Shown here: in pieces, positions 34,819-43,477 of the stretch
Position numbering within the stretch: position 1 is the first letter of the stretch
Layout: each line of letters begins with the position of its first letter
Assembly (NCBI GenBank): GCA_024760525.1
Contig: CP060499.1
Location: 1,426,001-1,490,000 of the forward strand
Direction: 5' to 3'
Source of the DNA: Nitrospira sp.
GTDB lineage: Bacteria; Nitrospirota; Nitrospiria; Nitrospirales; Nitrospiraceae
Length of the DNA: 64,000 bases
Position numbers and translations under genes: made by a program
The notes under the pieces: generated by a model
The model's input: the letters and a program-made list of their open reading frames with translations, nothing else
Database searches by the model: none
Told to the model about the DNA's origin: nothing

Positions 34819-35445
34819 ATGAAGATCGCCATTGTCGGTGCCTCGGCCGGTATCGGGCTTGAGGTCACGCGTCTCGCCCTTCAGAAGGGTCATGAAGCGA
34901 GCACCTTGTCGCGGCGGGTCGTTCCACTCCCGGATCACCCCAATCTAAGAAGAGTGCAGGGCAGTGCGACGAATCTCAATAACGTCAGGGCCGCAGTGGC
35001 GGGAGCCGAGGTTATCCACGTGACACTCGGCACAAAGAGTCCTTTCCCCACAACGATGTTCTCCGACTCGGCGCGTCTCTTACTTCAGGTATTGCAGGAG
35101 ACCGGTTCCTCAGCAACGCTTCTCGTGCTCACCGGGTTCGGTGCGGGCGATAGCTGGGGCTACAACGCTCTCCCGATGAGGATCCTGTTCACGCTGTTGC
35201 TCAAGGCAGTCTATGCGGACAAGAGCGAGCAGGAGCGGCTGATTGCCGAGGCCTATCCACGCTGGGAAATTGTGCGGCCGGGCCGGTTGACCAACGGCGC
35301 AATGACGGGCCGTTATCGCGTACTGGATGAACTGGTCGAAGGGATGCGGGTCGGGGCCATTGCCCGATCCGATGTCGCGCACTTCATGGTAGCGCAGGCA
35401 GAGCACCCGACGTGCCTTGGCAAGTATGTGACACTCACTTACTGA
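34819..35445 (+). CDS. NAD(P)-binding, NmrA/atypical SDR-like protein
   Basis: A 208-residue Rossmann protein: IAIVGASAGIGLEVTRLALQ at the N-terminus is the dinucleotide-binding loop, and LVLTGFGAGDS and WEIVRPGRLTNG match the atypical short-chain dehydrogenase/NmrA group. The YxxxK catalytic pair is not obvious (Tyr-Ala-Asp-Lys occurs at VYADKSEQERL). It may be a redox sensor or NAD(P)H-dependent reductase. The next small exported protein begins 21 bp downstream. Confidence 0.85.
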   Translation: MKIAIVGASAGIGLEVTRLALQKGHEASTLSRRVVPLPDHPNLRRVQGSATNLNNVRAAVAGAEVIHVTLGTKSPFPTTMFSDSARLLLQVLQETGSSATLLVLTGFGAGDSWGYNALPMRILFTLLLKAVYADKSEQERLIAEAYPRWEIVRPGRLTNGAMTGRYRVLDELVEGMRVGAIARSDVAHFMVAQAEHPTCLGKYVTLTY

Positions 35446-35466
35446 TGTCGCTCAGGAGGTTCTGTC

Positions 35467-35931
35467 ATGACGCAAAACACCAAACGGTTATGCATCATGT
35501 CGTTCGTGGCGGCTTTGATGATAACGGGAGCCGCTGTCTCTTCGCGAGCAGCAGAGGTTGAACCGATTGCGGAAAGAGCACCGGTTCTGATGGTCCAAGC
35601 ACCGGCTGTGCCTGAAACCGCGCAGTCGAGCATCCCACTGTCTGAGAACGCGCGCATTCTCGTGGGGCATTGGCGCAAGACGACCATCGTGTTCGAACAG
35701 CCAAAGGATGAACATTTGGTCTTACATGCCGACGGGACGTTGGAGAACTGGATCGTGACGGCTTCCAGCCGCTCGCCGATGACGCCTGGTGTGTGGAGAA
35801 GCGAAGGGAAAATTCTTGAACTGCTGTTAGAGGGACAAGAACACATCGCTCAGCCGTTTACGATCCACGAGGGGCAGCTTGTGTTTCCGAACATCCCAAA
35901 TCGGCGCCGTTTCTGGGAAAAGATCGAGTGA
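35467..35931 (+). CDS. Small exported hypothetical protein
   Basis: A 154-residue protein with signal peptide (MSFVAALMITGAAVSSRAAE, about residues 13-32). The mature part (HWRKTTIVFEQPKDEHLVLH, then GTLENWIV) resembles a small beta-barrel like those of lipocalin-type domains, but this is not secure. CAGGAGG precedes the ATG. It sits 21 bp after the SDR-like gene and is probably cotranscribed. Confidence 0.65.
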   Translation: MTQNTKRLCIMSFVAALMITGAAVSSRAAEVEPIAERAPVLMVQAPAVPETAQSSIPLSENARILVGHWRKTTIVFEQPKDEHLVLHADGTLENWIVTASSRSPMTPGVWRSEGKILELLLEGQEHIAQPFTIHEGQLVFPNIPNRRRFWEKIE

Positions 35932-36012
35932 TCGAGCGGCAAGAATGAGTGCGCGGCGCTCATCTACCGAAACCGATGTGCTGACTCCTGGCTCAGAAGC
36001 ACCACCTCTTCT

Positions 36013-36050
36013 GTATCTTTTTCGATTCAAGAGTGAATCGAATCGGATTC
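36013..36050 (+). promoter_or_regulatory. GAATC/GATTC array, candidate NtrC-type activator site (locus 1)
   Basis: Four half sites lie in order: GTATC (36013), GATTC (36024), GAATC (36035) and GATTC (36046), each separated by six bases. The same order, read toward the promoter, occurs at 56444-56480 near the cupredoxin gene. It ends 84 bp before a -24/-12-like element. Confidence 0.6.
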
Positions 36051-36133
36051 AATTGAAACCTCTATAAGGGGCGCACTCAGTCCATCCCCATCGAGTTTAT
36101 TTGAGGATGCTCGCTGTGAAACATCTGAGGCCG

Positions 36134-36149
36134 TAGCATCGAACTTGCT
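36134..36149 (+). promoter_or_regulatory. Possible sigma54 promoter of the zinc-ribbon gene
   Basis: TAGCAT-CGAAC-TTGCT has correct spacing and a perfect -12 box. The -24 box has AG in place of GG and T for the last C, so it is imperfect. It lies 54 bp before ATG 36203. Confidence 0.4.
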
Positions 36150-36202
36150 AGCAATAATATATGAGGGTTTGCTCGCGCTCCTGCAGGGTTGAGGACAGGT
36201 CG

Positions 36203-36565
36203 ATGAGTGTGGCGGTTTGTCTTGAATGCGGACGGATGAAGGCTGGCGCGTGGACGTCCTGCCCTCACTGCAACTTTCAGCCACACGGTGAGGAGGAGTT
36301 AGCCAAGTCGTTGATGGTGTCCGACCAGTGGGTCCCATCCGACATACTGGTAGAGTTCGCCGCTCGCCGGCAGTTGGGTGAACAGTTCAACTTCGAGCCG
36401 GAGTTGGTCGAGCAGTTCAAACAACGGGTGGTGGCATTGATCCCGCTTACTCAGGATGGGCTACCAGTTCGGAGCCAGGACATGCAGCAGCTCCCCGCCG
36501 AGATACCGGCCTTATCCGTTGAGGATGCGCCGTCCCGCAAGCCGTGGTGGCGGTTTTGGAATTAG
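36203..36565 (+). CDS. Zinc-ribbon protein, candidate regulon member
   Basis: A 120-residue protein starting MSVAVCLECGRMKAGAWTSC with CLEC and CPHC pairs that form a zinc ribbon in the first 25 residues. The rest is acidic and helical (FEPELVEQFKQRVVALI) and ends WWRFWN. No membrane segment is visible. The start 36203 is the first Met before the ribbon. The upstream array and -24/-12-like element link it to the regulator at 56573. Function is unknown. Confidence 0.7.
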   Translation: MSVAVCLECGRMKAGAWTSCPHCNFQPHGEEELAKSLMVSDQWVPSDILVEFAARRQLGEQFNFEPELVEQFKQRVVALIPLTQDGLPVRSQDMQQLPAEIPALSVEDAPSRKPWWRFWN

Positions 36566-36600
36566 GGGGATGACGGTTCTCTCGTCAATGTAAGAAAACG

Positions 36601-37056
36601 CTACCGAGCGGCAGATTGATCTAGCGGCTTCTGTCTAGGAACGACCCGTCCTTCTTCCAAGTCTTGCAAATCCGACCACGCAGTGATGTCGGTCCGTGAT
36701 GGATCGATGGCGGCAAGGTATTCTTTGAACCGTGCCGCGCTCGCAGGGGAACTCGGCCCGCGGGCCAGCAGCTTCTGATTCCATTCTTCCAACTCGGCAG
36801 CCGTCCGCGGCCGTGCCTGCCGTTCAAACCATCCCACGACTCCTTCATCGGCAGGATTGGCCTGGACAGCGTCCGTGAATTGCCCGCTGGTGATTCCCGC
36901 GAAACTCATCAGCCGTTCGTCCATCGGGCAGGGATAGATGTATTCGCCTTCCGTGCCGGCCAGCACGGCGCGACATTTGTCGATCATGCGCGCGAGATGG
37001 GCATAACCCGCCAGCCTGAATCGCATGCTGCGGGGGAAGTTTTTCCGCAGGTCCAT
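36601..37056 (-). CDS. DUF5069-family protein
   Basis: A 151-residue protein beginning MDLRKNFPRSMRFRLAGYAH, with HLARMIDKCRAVLAGTEGEY and YPCPMDERLMSFAGI, the pattern I associate with DUF5069. It starts 2 bp after the upstream DUF3386 stop, so the two are coupled. No catalytic motif is known to me. Probably cytoplasmic. Confidence 0.75.
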   Translation of the reverse strand: MDLRKNFPRSMRFRLAGYAHLARMIDKCRAVLAGTEGEYIYPCPMDERLMSFAGITSGQFTDAVQANPADEGVVGWFERQARPRTAAELEEWNQKLLARGPSSPASAARFKEYLAAIDPSRTDITAWSDLQDLEEGRVVPRQKPLDQSAAR

Positions 37057-37058
37057 GA

Positions 37059-37730
37059 TCAGAGCAACTTGTGGTTCTTGAACGCAAGGTGTTTGACCAC
37101 GACCTGCCCCTGGTCGTAAGAGATAATCCGTCTCGCCGCCGGCAGGTCGCACGCGCCGACGCGGACATGGCTGTCGGTGAAGCTTTCGACATTGGTCAAT
37201 TTGCCGTCGGTTGGTGAATAGTAATACACCGTGTACCTGGTGGTGAGATGCTTCTGATCCTGCGTGACCGCGCTTTCTTCCACATTGATCGTAAACGCAA
37301 ACGGATTCATGCCCGGATGGGCCATTTTTCGATTGATCTGCGTGATGCGATTGTCTTTGACGCGGTAAAAGGAATTGGAGCCATGGATGTTCAGCTTGGC
37401 GCCGAATGGATGGCCGTCTTCCTCCATCGTCAGCGAATACTTCCCGTCGGATTCTTCGAAGCTCCGCGGCCCACGATGGACGGCGATCATGCCCAGCTGC
37501 TCCTGCGCCCACTTTTGTGTCTCACCGTCGGTCAACTGAACGGAGACCTCGCGGGGACTTTTGACAAGCACCGAGCCGCTGGTTTCTTTCCCGTTCACAT
37601 TCACCGTGAGATCCGCCGTGAATCCCTGAAAATCCTTCGGCCACCGGGCGGTCGATTCGAATGCTCGGCGCAGGACCGAACGAGCCTGCGGGTCATCGGG
37701 TATGGTCGATGCTTCTTGCGTGTGTTCCAT
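37059..37730 (-). CDS. DUF3386-family protein
   Basis: A 223-residue protein: ARSVLRRAFESTARWPKDFQGFTAD, then repeated beta-strands (SGSVLVKSPREVSVQL, TTRYTVYYYSPTDGKL). This is the DUF3386 pattern, known mainly from cyanobacteria and plants and of unknown function. ATG 37730 follows GAGGAG. It has no signal peptide. It is coupled to the DUF5069 gene. Confidence 0.75.
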   Translation of the reverse strand: MEHTQEASTIPDDPQARSVLRRAFESTARWPKDFQGFTADLTVNVNGKETSGSVLVKSPREVSVQLTDGETQKWAQEQLGMIAVHRGPRSFEESDGKYSLTMEEDGHPFGAKLNIHGSNSFYRVKDNRITQINRKMAHPGMNPFAFTINVEESAVTQDQKHLTTRYTVYYYSPTDGKLTNVESFTDSHVRVGACDLPAARRIISYDQGQVVVKHLAFKNHKLL

Positions 37731-37977
37731 GATGGCTCCTCTTAGAGAATGTACAAGATTGCTATACTTATACCGAGGCCCGCGGTATTGCTCAATAGTG
37801 AAATCCACTGACCCGGCGGTATCTCCTTTTCAAAAAAGCGTCAGGACGCATCGCGAGGAGGCCACACATTCGATATTCAAAAAACTTTATAGTTCTGATA
37901 TACTTCGACAATTTTTAGGTCGGGATGTTGAGATCTTGTTGCCCCGATCAGCCGTGAGTCTTTGAGAAAGGGTGGGC

Positions 37978-38313
37978 ATGGAACGACGAGCTGCTTCGCA
38001 TACCGAAGAAGAGGAGATGAACCAACGCCGTAAATTGTTGAATGCGGCAAGGCGAGGCGACACAAAAGCTATCAGCAAACTGTTCGAGCTCTATCAAGTG
38101 CGTGTGCTCAGCGGAGATCAGCTGGCCAAGGTCAACAAAACGTCCATGTACATGGCTCCCGTGAAGAACTCACATGGGAGCAAGTCCAAGACTGCGGAGA
38201 AAAAATCGAAATCGACCGTCTCGGCGCCGGTGAAGAACGCGAAGACGGTTCCAGCGAAACCAGCCCATAGCAAGCCGGTCAAAGCCGCTAAAGGCAAATC
38301 CAAGCGTAAGTGA
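37978..38313 (+). CDS. Small protein with Lys/Ala-rich histone-like tail
   Basis: A 111-residue protein. The N-terminal half is helical (MNQRRKLLNAARRGDTKAISKLFELY) and the C-terminal half is Lys/Ala/Pro-rich (KKSKSTVSAPVKNAKTVP), like the DNA-compacting tails of H1-like bacterial proteins. ATG 37978 follows AAAGGG. DNA binding is inferred from composition only. It converges with clpS. Confidence 0.6.
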   Translation: MERRAASHTEEEEMNQRRKLLNAARRGDTKAISKLFELYQVRVLSGDQLAKVNKTSMYMAPVKNSHGSKSKTAEKKSKSTVSAPVKNAKTVPAKPAHSKPVKAAKGKSKRK

Positions 38314-38325
38314 AGGAAGGTCGGA

Positions 38326-38622
38326 CTACTGCACAGCCACCCGTAACCCACCCCCTGCGAGTTTTGCCGCAATATCGTCCGCCTGTTCCGTCGACCCCGC
38401 GAAGACGATCGCTTCTCCGTCGTGATCGATACGCCAAGCCAATTCAAAAGCTTTGGTGGAAGTCATACCGGGAATGAACCGGCAAAAGAGCTCGATGACT
38501 TGTTGGTAGGTGTGACAATCGCAGTTGTACACGACCACCCGCGACTCGAATCCGACGTCCGAGCCGATTTGCACATCTTCAGTGGTTCCCGGAATCGTCT
38601 GTGGTGTGGAGGGTGTCGGCAT
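38326..38622 (-). CDS. clpS: ClpS protease adaptor
   Basis: A 98-residue ClpS: RVVVYNCDCHTYQQVIELF, then KAFELAWRIDHDGEAIVFAG. ClpS hands N-degron substrates to ClpA/ClpC-ClpP by binding the Clp N-domain. The N-terminal ~28 residues are a flexible Pro/Thr arm. The NDDxTPMEFV substrate pocket is replaced by NCDCHTYQQV here, so specificity may differ. No clpA is adjacent. Confidence 0.85.
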   Translation of the reverse strand: MPTPSTPQTIPGTTEDVQIGSDVGFESRVVVYNCDCHTYQQVIELFCRFIPGMTSTKAFELAWRIDHDGEAIVFAGSTEQADDIAAKLAGGGLRVAVQ

Positions 38623-38698
38623 CGAACAGGAATTCTAGCAGATCCGATGGAAAGGGTTTCTCTTTAACCGCTCGATCGCGAATCAGTAAACCGGATTT

Positions 38699-38911
38699 CT
38701 ACACCTTGTCCATATCGATCACTTCGGTCGCGTCCCATAGGTTTTTCAATTCGGCGTCGGCCAATTCTTTCTCTCGATCCTCGGCGGTTTCTGCGCCAAA
38801 AGTTTGGGCCGGTAGGTTCGATGCCGTGCTCGTGGACGTATCCGCAGGAACCGGTAAGGTAGCCGGATGAGAGCGGCGACGTTTCTTCGTCGGATCCATG
38901 TTTACCGGCAT
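38699..38911 (-). CDS. Small hypothetical protein
   Basis: A 70-residue protein with a basic start (MPVNMDPTKKRRRSH), a Ser/Thr/Ala linker and an acidic helix (AEDREKELADAELKNLW). ATG 38911 follows GGAGAG. No family is recognised. It is probably not exported. Confidence 0.5.
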   Translation of the reverse strand: MPVNMDPTKKRRRSHPATLPVPADTSTSTASNLPAQTFGAETAEDREKELADAELKNLWDATEVIDMDKV

Positions 38912-39041
38912 GAGGTGCTCTCCGAAACCTCCGTTAGTGTCCTCCGGTTGCGAGCGTCTTGTCAATCCGGGAAGCGCCCGTTCATGTATGCGGGGACAAT
39001 TGGAATAACCTTGCCGGACTCATGATGCGTCTGGCTTTCAC

Positions 39042-40169
39042 TCAGTAGAGTTTCTCCGCCACGGTATCGGCATATCGTCGTCCCAAGGGAGTGAGCCAAA
39101 TTCGATCGCGATCCAAGTCGAGCAGTCCGGACTCCACAAGTTCGTTGATCTGAAGGTTTCGCTCCGCATGTTGGATTGTCCGTCGTGGAACGCCGCGAAG
39201 GAGGCGCAACCCGAATACCAGGGCGTCTCTCTGGCGCTCGGAGGTTGAAAGTGGAGTGCGATCCGTAACCGGCGGACACTGGGTGCTCAACATGTCCGCA
39301 TAGGCGTCGAGATCCGCGACATTCCCAAATCTGGTTCCATCGAGATAGGACTGAGCGCTTGGGCCGAGTCCCAGATAGTCACCACCGGTCCAGTAAAGCA
39401 CATTGTGCCGGCAGGCGAATCCCGGCTTGGCGTAGTTGGAAATCTCATAGCGCGAAAATCCTGCCTCAGTGAGGACGCCTTCTGCCGCGGACTCCATGTC
39501 GGTTTGAAGCGCATCATCGGCGGGCACGATGAGATTTCGCGCCACGTGATGAGCGAGCCGTGTACCGTCTTCAACCGTAAGCGAGTAACAGGAGATATGC
39601 GACGGTTCAAGCGTCAGGAGCGATTCCAACGTATTCGTCCAATCCGTCAACGACTGACCCGGTAGCCCGTACATCAGATCGAGGTTGACGTTTGTAAACC
39701 CGGCGCGGCGCGCGGCCTGAACGGCAGTTGCCGTGTCCTGAACCCGTCCAAATCGTCCAATGGGCGCAAAATCCTGGTCGTTCATCGATTCCGCCCCGAG
39801 ACTGATCCGATTGAATCCGGCATCGGTCAAGACCGAAAGATCTTCGACAGTGACGGTAGATGGATGAGCTTCCACTGTGATTTCCGCCATGGGACTGGTC
39901 GGCCATGTGTCCCGAATCAGATTCAGAAGCGCGGCCAGGTGATCAGCGGGAAGGGACGTCGGCGTCCCGCCGCCGAAGTAGATACTGTGCAGGGATCGAC
40001 CGTTCAGAAACTCTTGCCGGCGATAGAGCGCCATCTCTTGGACGAGGGCGGAACGAAATCGGGTCATACGATCGGATCGAGCGATTTCAAGGTAGAAGGC
40101 GCAGAAATGACACCGACGGCGACAGAAGGGGACATGAACATACAAACCGATATCCACCGGGGTTGTCAT
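39042..40169 (-). CDS. hemW: HemW-type radical SAM heme chaperone
   Basis: A 375-residue radical SAM protein with Cys16, Cys20 and Cys23 (CRRRCHFC), YFGGGTPTSLP for SAM binding and the HemN-like C-terminal domain with HNVLYWTGGDYLGLGPSAQS. It lacks the extra N-terminal features of true HemN, so HemW (heme transfer) rather than coproporphyrinogen dehydrogenase is preferred. It overlaps the upstream gene by 4 bp. Confidence 0.9.
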   Translation of the reverse strand: MTTPVDIGLYVHVPFCRRRCHFCAFYLEIARSDRMTRFRSALVQEMALYRRQEFLNGRSLHSIYFGGGTPTSLPADHLAALLNLIRDTWPTSPMAEITVEAHPSTVTVEDLSVLTDAGFNRISLGAESMNDQDFAPIGRFGRVQDTATAVQAARRAGFTNVNLDLMYGLPGQSLTDWTNTLESLLTLEPSHISCYSLTVEDGTRLAHHVARNLIVPADDALQTDMESAAEGVLTEAGFSRYEISNYAKPGFACRHNVLYWTGGDYLGLGPSAQSYLDGTRFGNVADLDAYADMLSTQCPPVTDRTPLSTSERQRDALVFGLRLLRGVPRRTIQHAERNLQINELVESGLLDLDRDRIWLTPLGRRYADTVAEKLY

Positions 40170-40438
40170 CGTTCGAATGACAATGGAAGAGGCTTGGAAA
40201 AATCCCTCGTCAAGACAACCTCGATCTCATCTGCCGGGGACACCCCGCGGTTGCGGATGTGAGAAGCCCACCCTCCCTGCTGACGGAGCGATTCAAAGAC
40301 GGTCTTGATCAGTTGCGGTTTGATACGAGCTTCCCACTCGCGCACCCAGATGTGCGCATCTTCGTCGCCCCCATAATCGTCAGGAAACGAAGCTTCGAGT
40401 GAGAAGCGAAGGACGAAAGATTTTTCTTCTTGATACAT
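40166..40438 (-). CDS. Hypothetical protein upstream of hemW
   Basis: A 90-residue protein with beta strands and an amphipathic helix (IKPQLIKTVFESLRQQGG). Translationally coupled to hemW by a 4-bp overlap. It resembles no family I can name. It diverges from the fmdB gene. Confidence 0.65.
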   Translation of the reverse strand: MYQEEKSFVLRFSLEASFPDDYGGDEDAHIWVREWEARIKPQLIKTVFESLRQQGGWASHIRNRGVSPADEIEVVLTRDFSKPLPLSFER

Positions 40439-40451
40439 AGAGTTCCTGTCG

Positions 40452-40480
40452 TTGCCATTCAGCCGGTGTGATTTTATAAT
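40452..40480 (+). promoter_or_regulatory. Sigma70-type promoter of the fmdB gene
   Basis: TTGCCA (40452-40457) and TATAAT (40475-40480) are 17 bases apart. AAGGAG lies before ATG 40509. The -10 is perfect and the -35 has two mismatches. Confidence 0.7.
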
Positions 40481-40508
40481 ACGGGCTCACACTAAGGAGT
40501 CGTGACCT

Positions 40509-40733
40509 ATGCCTATCTTCGAATATGTGTGCCGTGAATGCAATCATCGTTTTGAGTTGCTGACCCATGGATCGGCGGCGGCGGTCTGCCCCAAGTGCAA
40601 GGCCACCGAGCTCGACAAGCAGTTTTCCTCCTTTGGAGTGGGCGCCACGGCCGGCTGGGCTTCATCAGGCGGGTCAGGCGCCTGCGGCAGTTGCGGTGAT
40701 CCCCGAGGACCCGGCGCCTGTTCGATGAATTGA
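40509..40733 (+). CDS. FmdB-family zinc-ribbon protein
   Basis: A 74-residue protein starting MPIFEYVCRECNHRFELL with Cys pairs CREC and CPKC forming the FmdB/CxxC zinc ribbon. The C-terminal half is Gly/Ser/Ala-rich with extra Cys (CGSCGDPRGPGAC). FmdB-type proteins are proposed regulatory or metal-binding proteins. The next gene starts 3 bp downstream. Confidence 0.85.
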   Translation: MPIFEYVCRECNHRFELLTHGSAAAVCPKCKATELDKQFSSFGVGATAGWASSGGSGACGSCGDPRGPGACSMN

Positions 40734-40736
40734 GCT

Positions 40737-41063
40737 ATGAGCATAGCGGGTGAACAGGCGCTGCAACAGGCGATCTCGACTATTTTGCAATCCGATCCTC
40801 TGATCAAGCTGCTGCAACAAGTGCGCTTGGGCCGCATGAAATCGGCGGATGCGGGATTGCGCGCTGTGACGGAATCGTGGCTCGGCATCTATGGTAAGGC
40901 GCTGACCACGGATGGCCTGACTCAATCCGGCCTTCGGCGGCTGAATCCCGCCCCTCGACTTGGGGTCCTTGTCGAGACCGGGGTGCTCACCGACGATCAC
41001 GCGGGCGTCATGGCCCTGAGGGCCTCTTACGATGAACTGCTTGCTCGCGCTCCTGTTGAGTAG
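40737..41063 (+). CDS. Hypothetical helical protein
   Basis: A 108-residue predominantly helical protein (LQQAISTILQSDPLIKLLQQ) without signal or Cys motifs. It starts 3 bp after the fmdB stop and overlaps the next gene by 32 bp, so the three probably form one operon. Family is not recognised. Confidence 0.65.
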   Translation: MSIAGEQALQQAISTILQSDPLIKLLQQVRLGRMKSADAGLRAVTESWLGIYGKALTTDGLTQSGLRRLNPAPRLGVLVETGVLTDDHAGVMALRASYDELLARAPVE

Positions 41064-41757
41064 GCTTCTCGCCCCGGTGCTTTCGCTCCTGTGCTTGTCC
41101 GATCTGCTCCTCGTGCCCGCTGAAGTACGATCGGAAGATGCGGTGGTGCTTCATCCCCTGAAAACGACCGCCTTGACGCAGCTCGATTCTCTCCTGCCCT
41201 CGGGTACTCATCTCTTGATCGAACGGAGCGCCATTGAGGCATTTCTGACGGCGTTGGACGGGGCGCCTCCAGATTGGGCTGCGGTGTACGGCTCCGGCCA
41301 CCATGATCCAGGCCATGACGAGCGGCTCTTCAACCTGAACCGTGAGCGGGATGCAGCTCGCGAAGGGAATCCGGCTCTGAACCGGCAGGTGGCGTTCGTG
41401 TGGACCGGAGAATTGTCGCAATTCGATCCTGAGACCAAGGGGTATTCGGTGGCCGTCGGCCCTGAGTTCACTGCAACAAGTTGGGGGATGGTTCGATTCA
41501 AGCCTGAGGAGCTACCGAGTAATCTGCGGGTCAAACCGGACAACACACTCGCTGATCTCATCAGCCGGCGTCTTGCCAGGCATGAAAAAGTGCACGTGAT
41601 CGTCGTAATGGCCGGTGCACTGAGTCCTTCCGAGTCGATCATCTACGACTTCTCGCACGACGAGGAAGGCGTGGGCATGATCATGCCCATGGTGAGGATT
41701 GAACACGTGGAGGTTGTTTTGAGGAATTCACACGTGCCCCGATATTTGCGAAGATAA
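41032..41757 (+). CDS. Exported hypothetical protein
   Basis: A 241-residue protein with a long hydrophobic signal (MNCLLALLLSRLLAPVLSLL) and mature alpha/beta sequence with VWTGELSQFDPETKGYSVAVG and LARHEKVHVIVVMAGALSPS. No catalytic motif is evident. It overlaps the previous gene by 32 bp, so its start might instead be internal, but the signal sequence argues for 41032. Confidence 0.65.
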   Translation: MNCLLALLLSRLLAPVLSLLCLSDLLLVPAEVRSEDAVVLHPLKTTALTQLDSLLPSGTHLLIERSAIEAFLTALDGAPPDWAAVYGSGHHDPGHDERLFNLNRERDAAREGNPALNRQVAFVWTGELSQFDPETKGYSVAVGPEFTATSWGMVRFKPEELPSNLRVKPDNTLADLISRRLARHEKVHVIVVMAGALSPSESIIYDFSHDEEGVGMIMPMVRIEHVEVVLRNSHVPRYLRR

Positions 41758-41789
41758 CCTCGGGCTGTGCCTAGGCGAGAATAGGCCGG

Positions 41790-42674
41790 CTAATGCGCGT
41801 CGTTTGCACAGCGAAACCCGGTCCCACTGGGACGGCTGTCCATCGTTCCCCAATCGCGGTCACTTGTTCGAAGGCTTGCTGCGGGTTTCAGCCATGACCC
41901 GCCGCGCATGGCTTTGATCGCCCCTCGGCTTGGACCCTGAGGATCGCTCAGAGGTGCATTCCGGTAATAGTTCGGATCATACCAGTCCTGCACCCATTCC
42001 GCTGCGTTGCCGGCCATGCCGAATACACCGTAAGGGCTGACCGATTGGGGAAAGCCGTCCACCGGCGTCGTCAAGACTTCCCCCAGTATGCCTTTTTCTT
42101 TGGCCAGACGAGCTCCGTCGCCCCTGATCCAGAAGGCGTCCCAATCCGCTCCACTGTTGAACTCGATCGTTCGTTGTGCCCAATAGCTGGCGCTGTTGGC
42201 TCTTGTAAAGTCCCAGTCGTTTCCCCAGGGATATCGCCGGCCATCGGTTCCGCGTGCGGCTTTTTCCCATTCGGCTTCAGTGGGCAGGCGTTTCCCGGCC
42301 CAGCGACAATAGGCGTCGGCATCTTCCCAACTCACGTTGACGACGGGATGGTCCTCGATGCCGGGTAGAGGCCGATCATTCGCCCAGAGCGTCGCGGCTT
42401 GGCTCGAATTCGCTGGAGCGCGATGACCGGTCCCTCGAACGAATGCGGCATAGGCTTCATTGGTCACTTCATAGCGGTCGAGGAGGTATCCACCGAGGAG
42501 GACACGGCGTTCGGGATGCTCGTCAGGAAAGCCGTCGCTTCCCTCGGGCGTTCCCATTATAAATTCTCCGGGAGGAATCAAGACCATGGCGCTCGAAATG
42601 TCTGCGGCGTCAGCGGGCGGTTGATGGCCGACGGCGATCAACAGCGCGCACAAGGGGACAAGAAACCCTCTCAT
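41790..42674 (-). CDS. Exported SUMF1/FGE-sulfatase-like protein
   Basis: A 294-residue protein with signal peptide (MRGFLVPLCALLIAVG) and a formylglycine-generating enzyme-like fold: MVLIPPGEFIMGTPEG, YEVTNEAYAAFV, HPVVNVSWEDADAYCRWAGK, RLPTEAEWEKAARG, then MRGGSWLKPAASLRTSDRD. The paired active-site Cys of real FGE are not apparent at the usual place, so it is more likely a binding or regulatory SUMF1 domain protein. Its ATG overlaps the upstream stop by 4 bp. Confidence 0.85.
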   Translation of the reverse strand: MRGFLVPLCALLIAVGHQPPADAADISSAMVLIPPGEFIMGTPEGSDGFPDEHPERRVLLGGYLLDRYEVTNEAYAAFVRGTGHRAPANSSQAATLWANDRPLPGIEDHPVVNVSWEDADAYCRWAGKRLPTEAEWEKAARGTDGRRYPWGNDWDFTRANSASYWAQRTIEFNSGADWDAFWIRGDGARLAKEKGILGEVLTTPVDGFPQSVSPYGVFGMAGNAAEWVQDWYDPNYYRNAPLSDPQGPSRGAIKAMRGGSWLKPAASLRTSDRDWGTMDSRPSGTGFRCANDAH

Positions 42675-43408
42675 TGGGGCTTTGTGAGACGGCAGGCCTT
42701 GGCGACGGCATCGCGATAGGTCAGCCACAACGACAAGCTTCGTTTGACGCACGTCAGGACCGATGGTCGAAGCGCCGCCGGCGTGTAGTTTACGACCATG
42801 TCATACGCATCATATCGATGTCCTGCTTCGACCAGTTGGTGGGCTCGAACCAGGTCCATGCGGTTGGACGGAACCCCATGATAGCGGACGAGGGGGTGAA
42901 TGCCGACGATAGATTCGATGTCTTCGGCGCTTTTTTTCTTCGAAGGGGCACGAAGTTCTTGGCGATCCTTCACACTCCCTTCGACGAACACCGTCAAAGT
43001 TGCAGCGGCAAACACCCAATGGCGGTGGTTGGACATTCTCTCCAGCCAGGCTCGATAGATTCGGGCCGCTGGCAGGAGATGATCGCGTTCGAAATCCTTA
43101 CGGCTGAAACCCAATCCTTCCATCATCGTCAGAAACAGTTCAGGATGGGATTTCCCCAAGGAGAGACCTCCGGTCTCTTCCTCGTAGATGTTTTCGGCCA
43201 ACATGTGGCGGACCGGAAAGGGCGGGTTCTTTCCCAGGATCCGCGCCAAGTAGACAGGAAAGTCTCGAACATAGACAGCGTACTCGTGCTGGAAGTGAGT
43301 CTTGAGCTGGGATTTGGTGAGCCCACCCGAAGAAAAATGTTCCCAGGCCCAGTGATGTTTCGTGTCCATGATATCGAGAAGCGCTTCAAGGAACACAGAT
43401 TTCTTCAT
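42671..43408 (-). CDS. PqqC/TenA-fold (heme-oxygenase-like) protein
   Basis: A 245-residue helical protein with HFQHEYAVYVRDFPVYLAR, AENIYEEETGG and SHPELFLTMM, the pattern of the heme-oxygenase-like diiron oxidase/PqqC superfamily. Candidate metal ligands are Glu/His in these segments. Start MKKSVFLEA at 43408; Met at 43420 is possible. It is coupled to the SUMF1-like gene. Reaction unknown. Confidence 0.75.
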   Translation of the reverse strand: MKKSVFLEALLDIMDTKHHWAWEHFSSGGLTKSQLKTHFQHEYAVYVRDFPVYLARILGKNPPFPVRHMLAENIYEEETGGLSLGKSHPELFLTMMEGLGFSRKDFERDHLLPAARIYRAWLERMSNHRHWVFAAATLTVFVEGSVKDRQELRAPSKKKSAEDIESIVGIHPLVRYHGVPSNRMDLVRAHQLVEAGHRYDAYDMVVNYTPAALRPSVLTCVKRSLSLWLTYRDAVAKACRLTKPQ

Positions 43409-43477
43409 ACGAGTGGACACGATACCTTGCCTTCTTGGGTCGTGCGTCGTTACAATTTGGGTCGAAGGGAACAGCCG

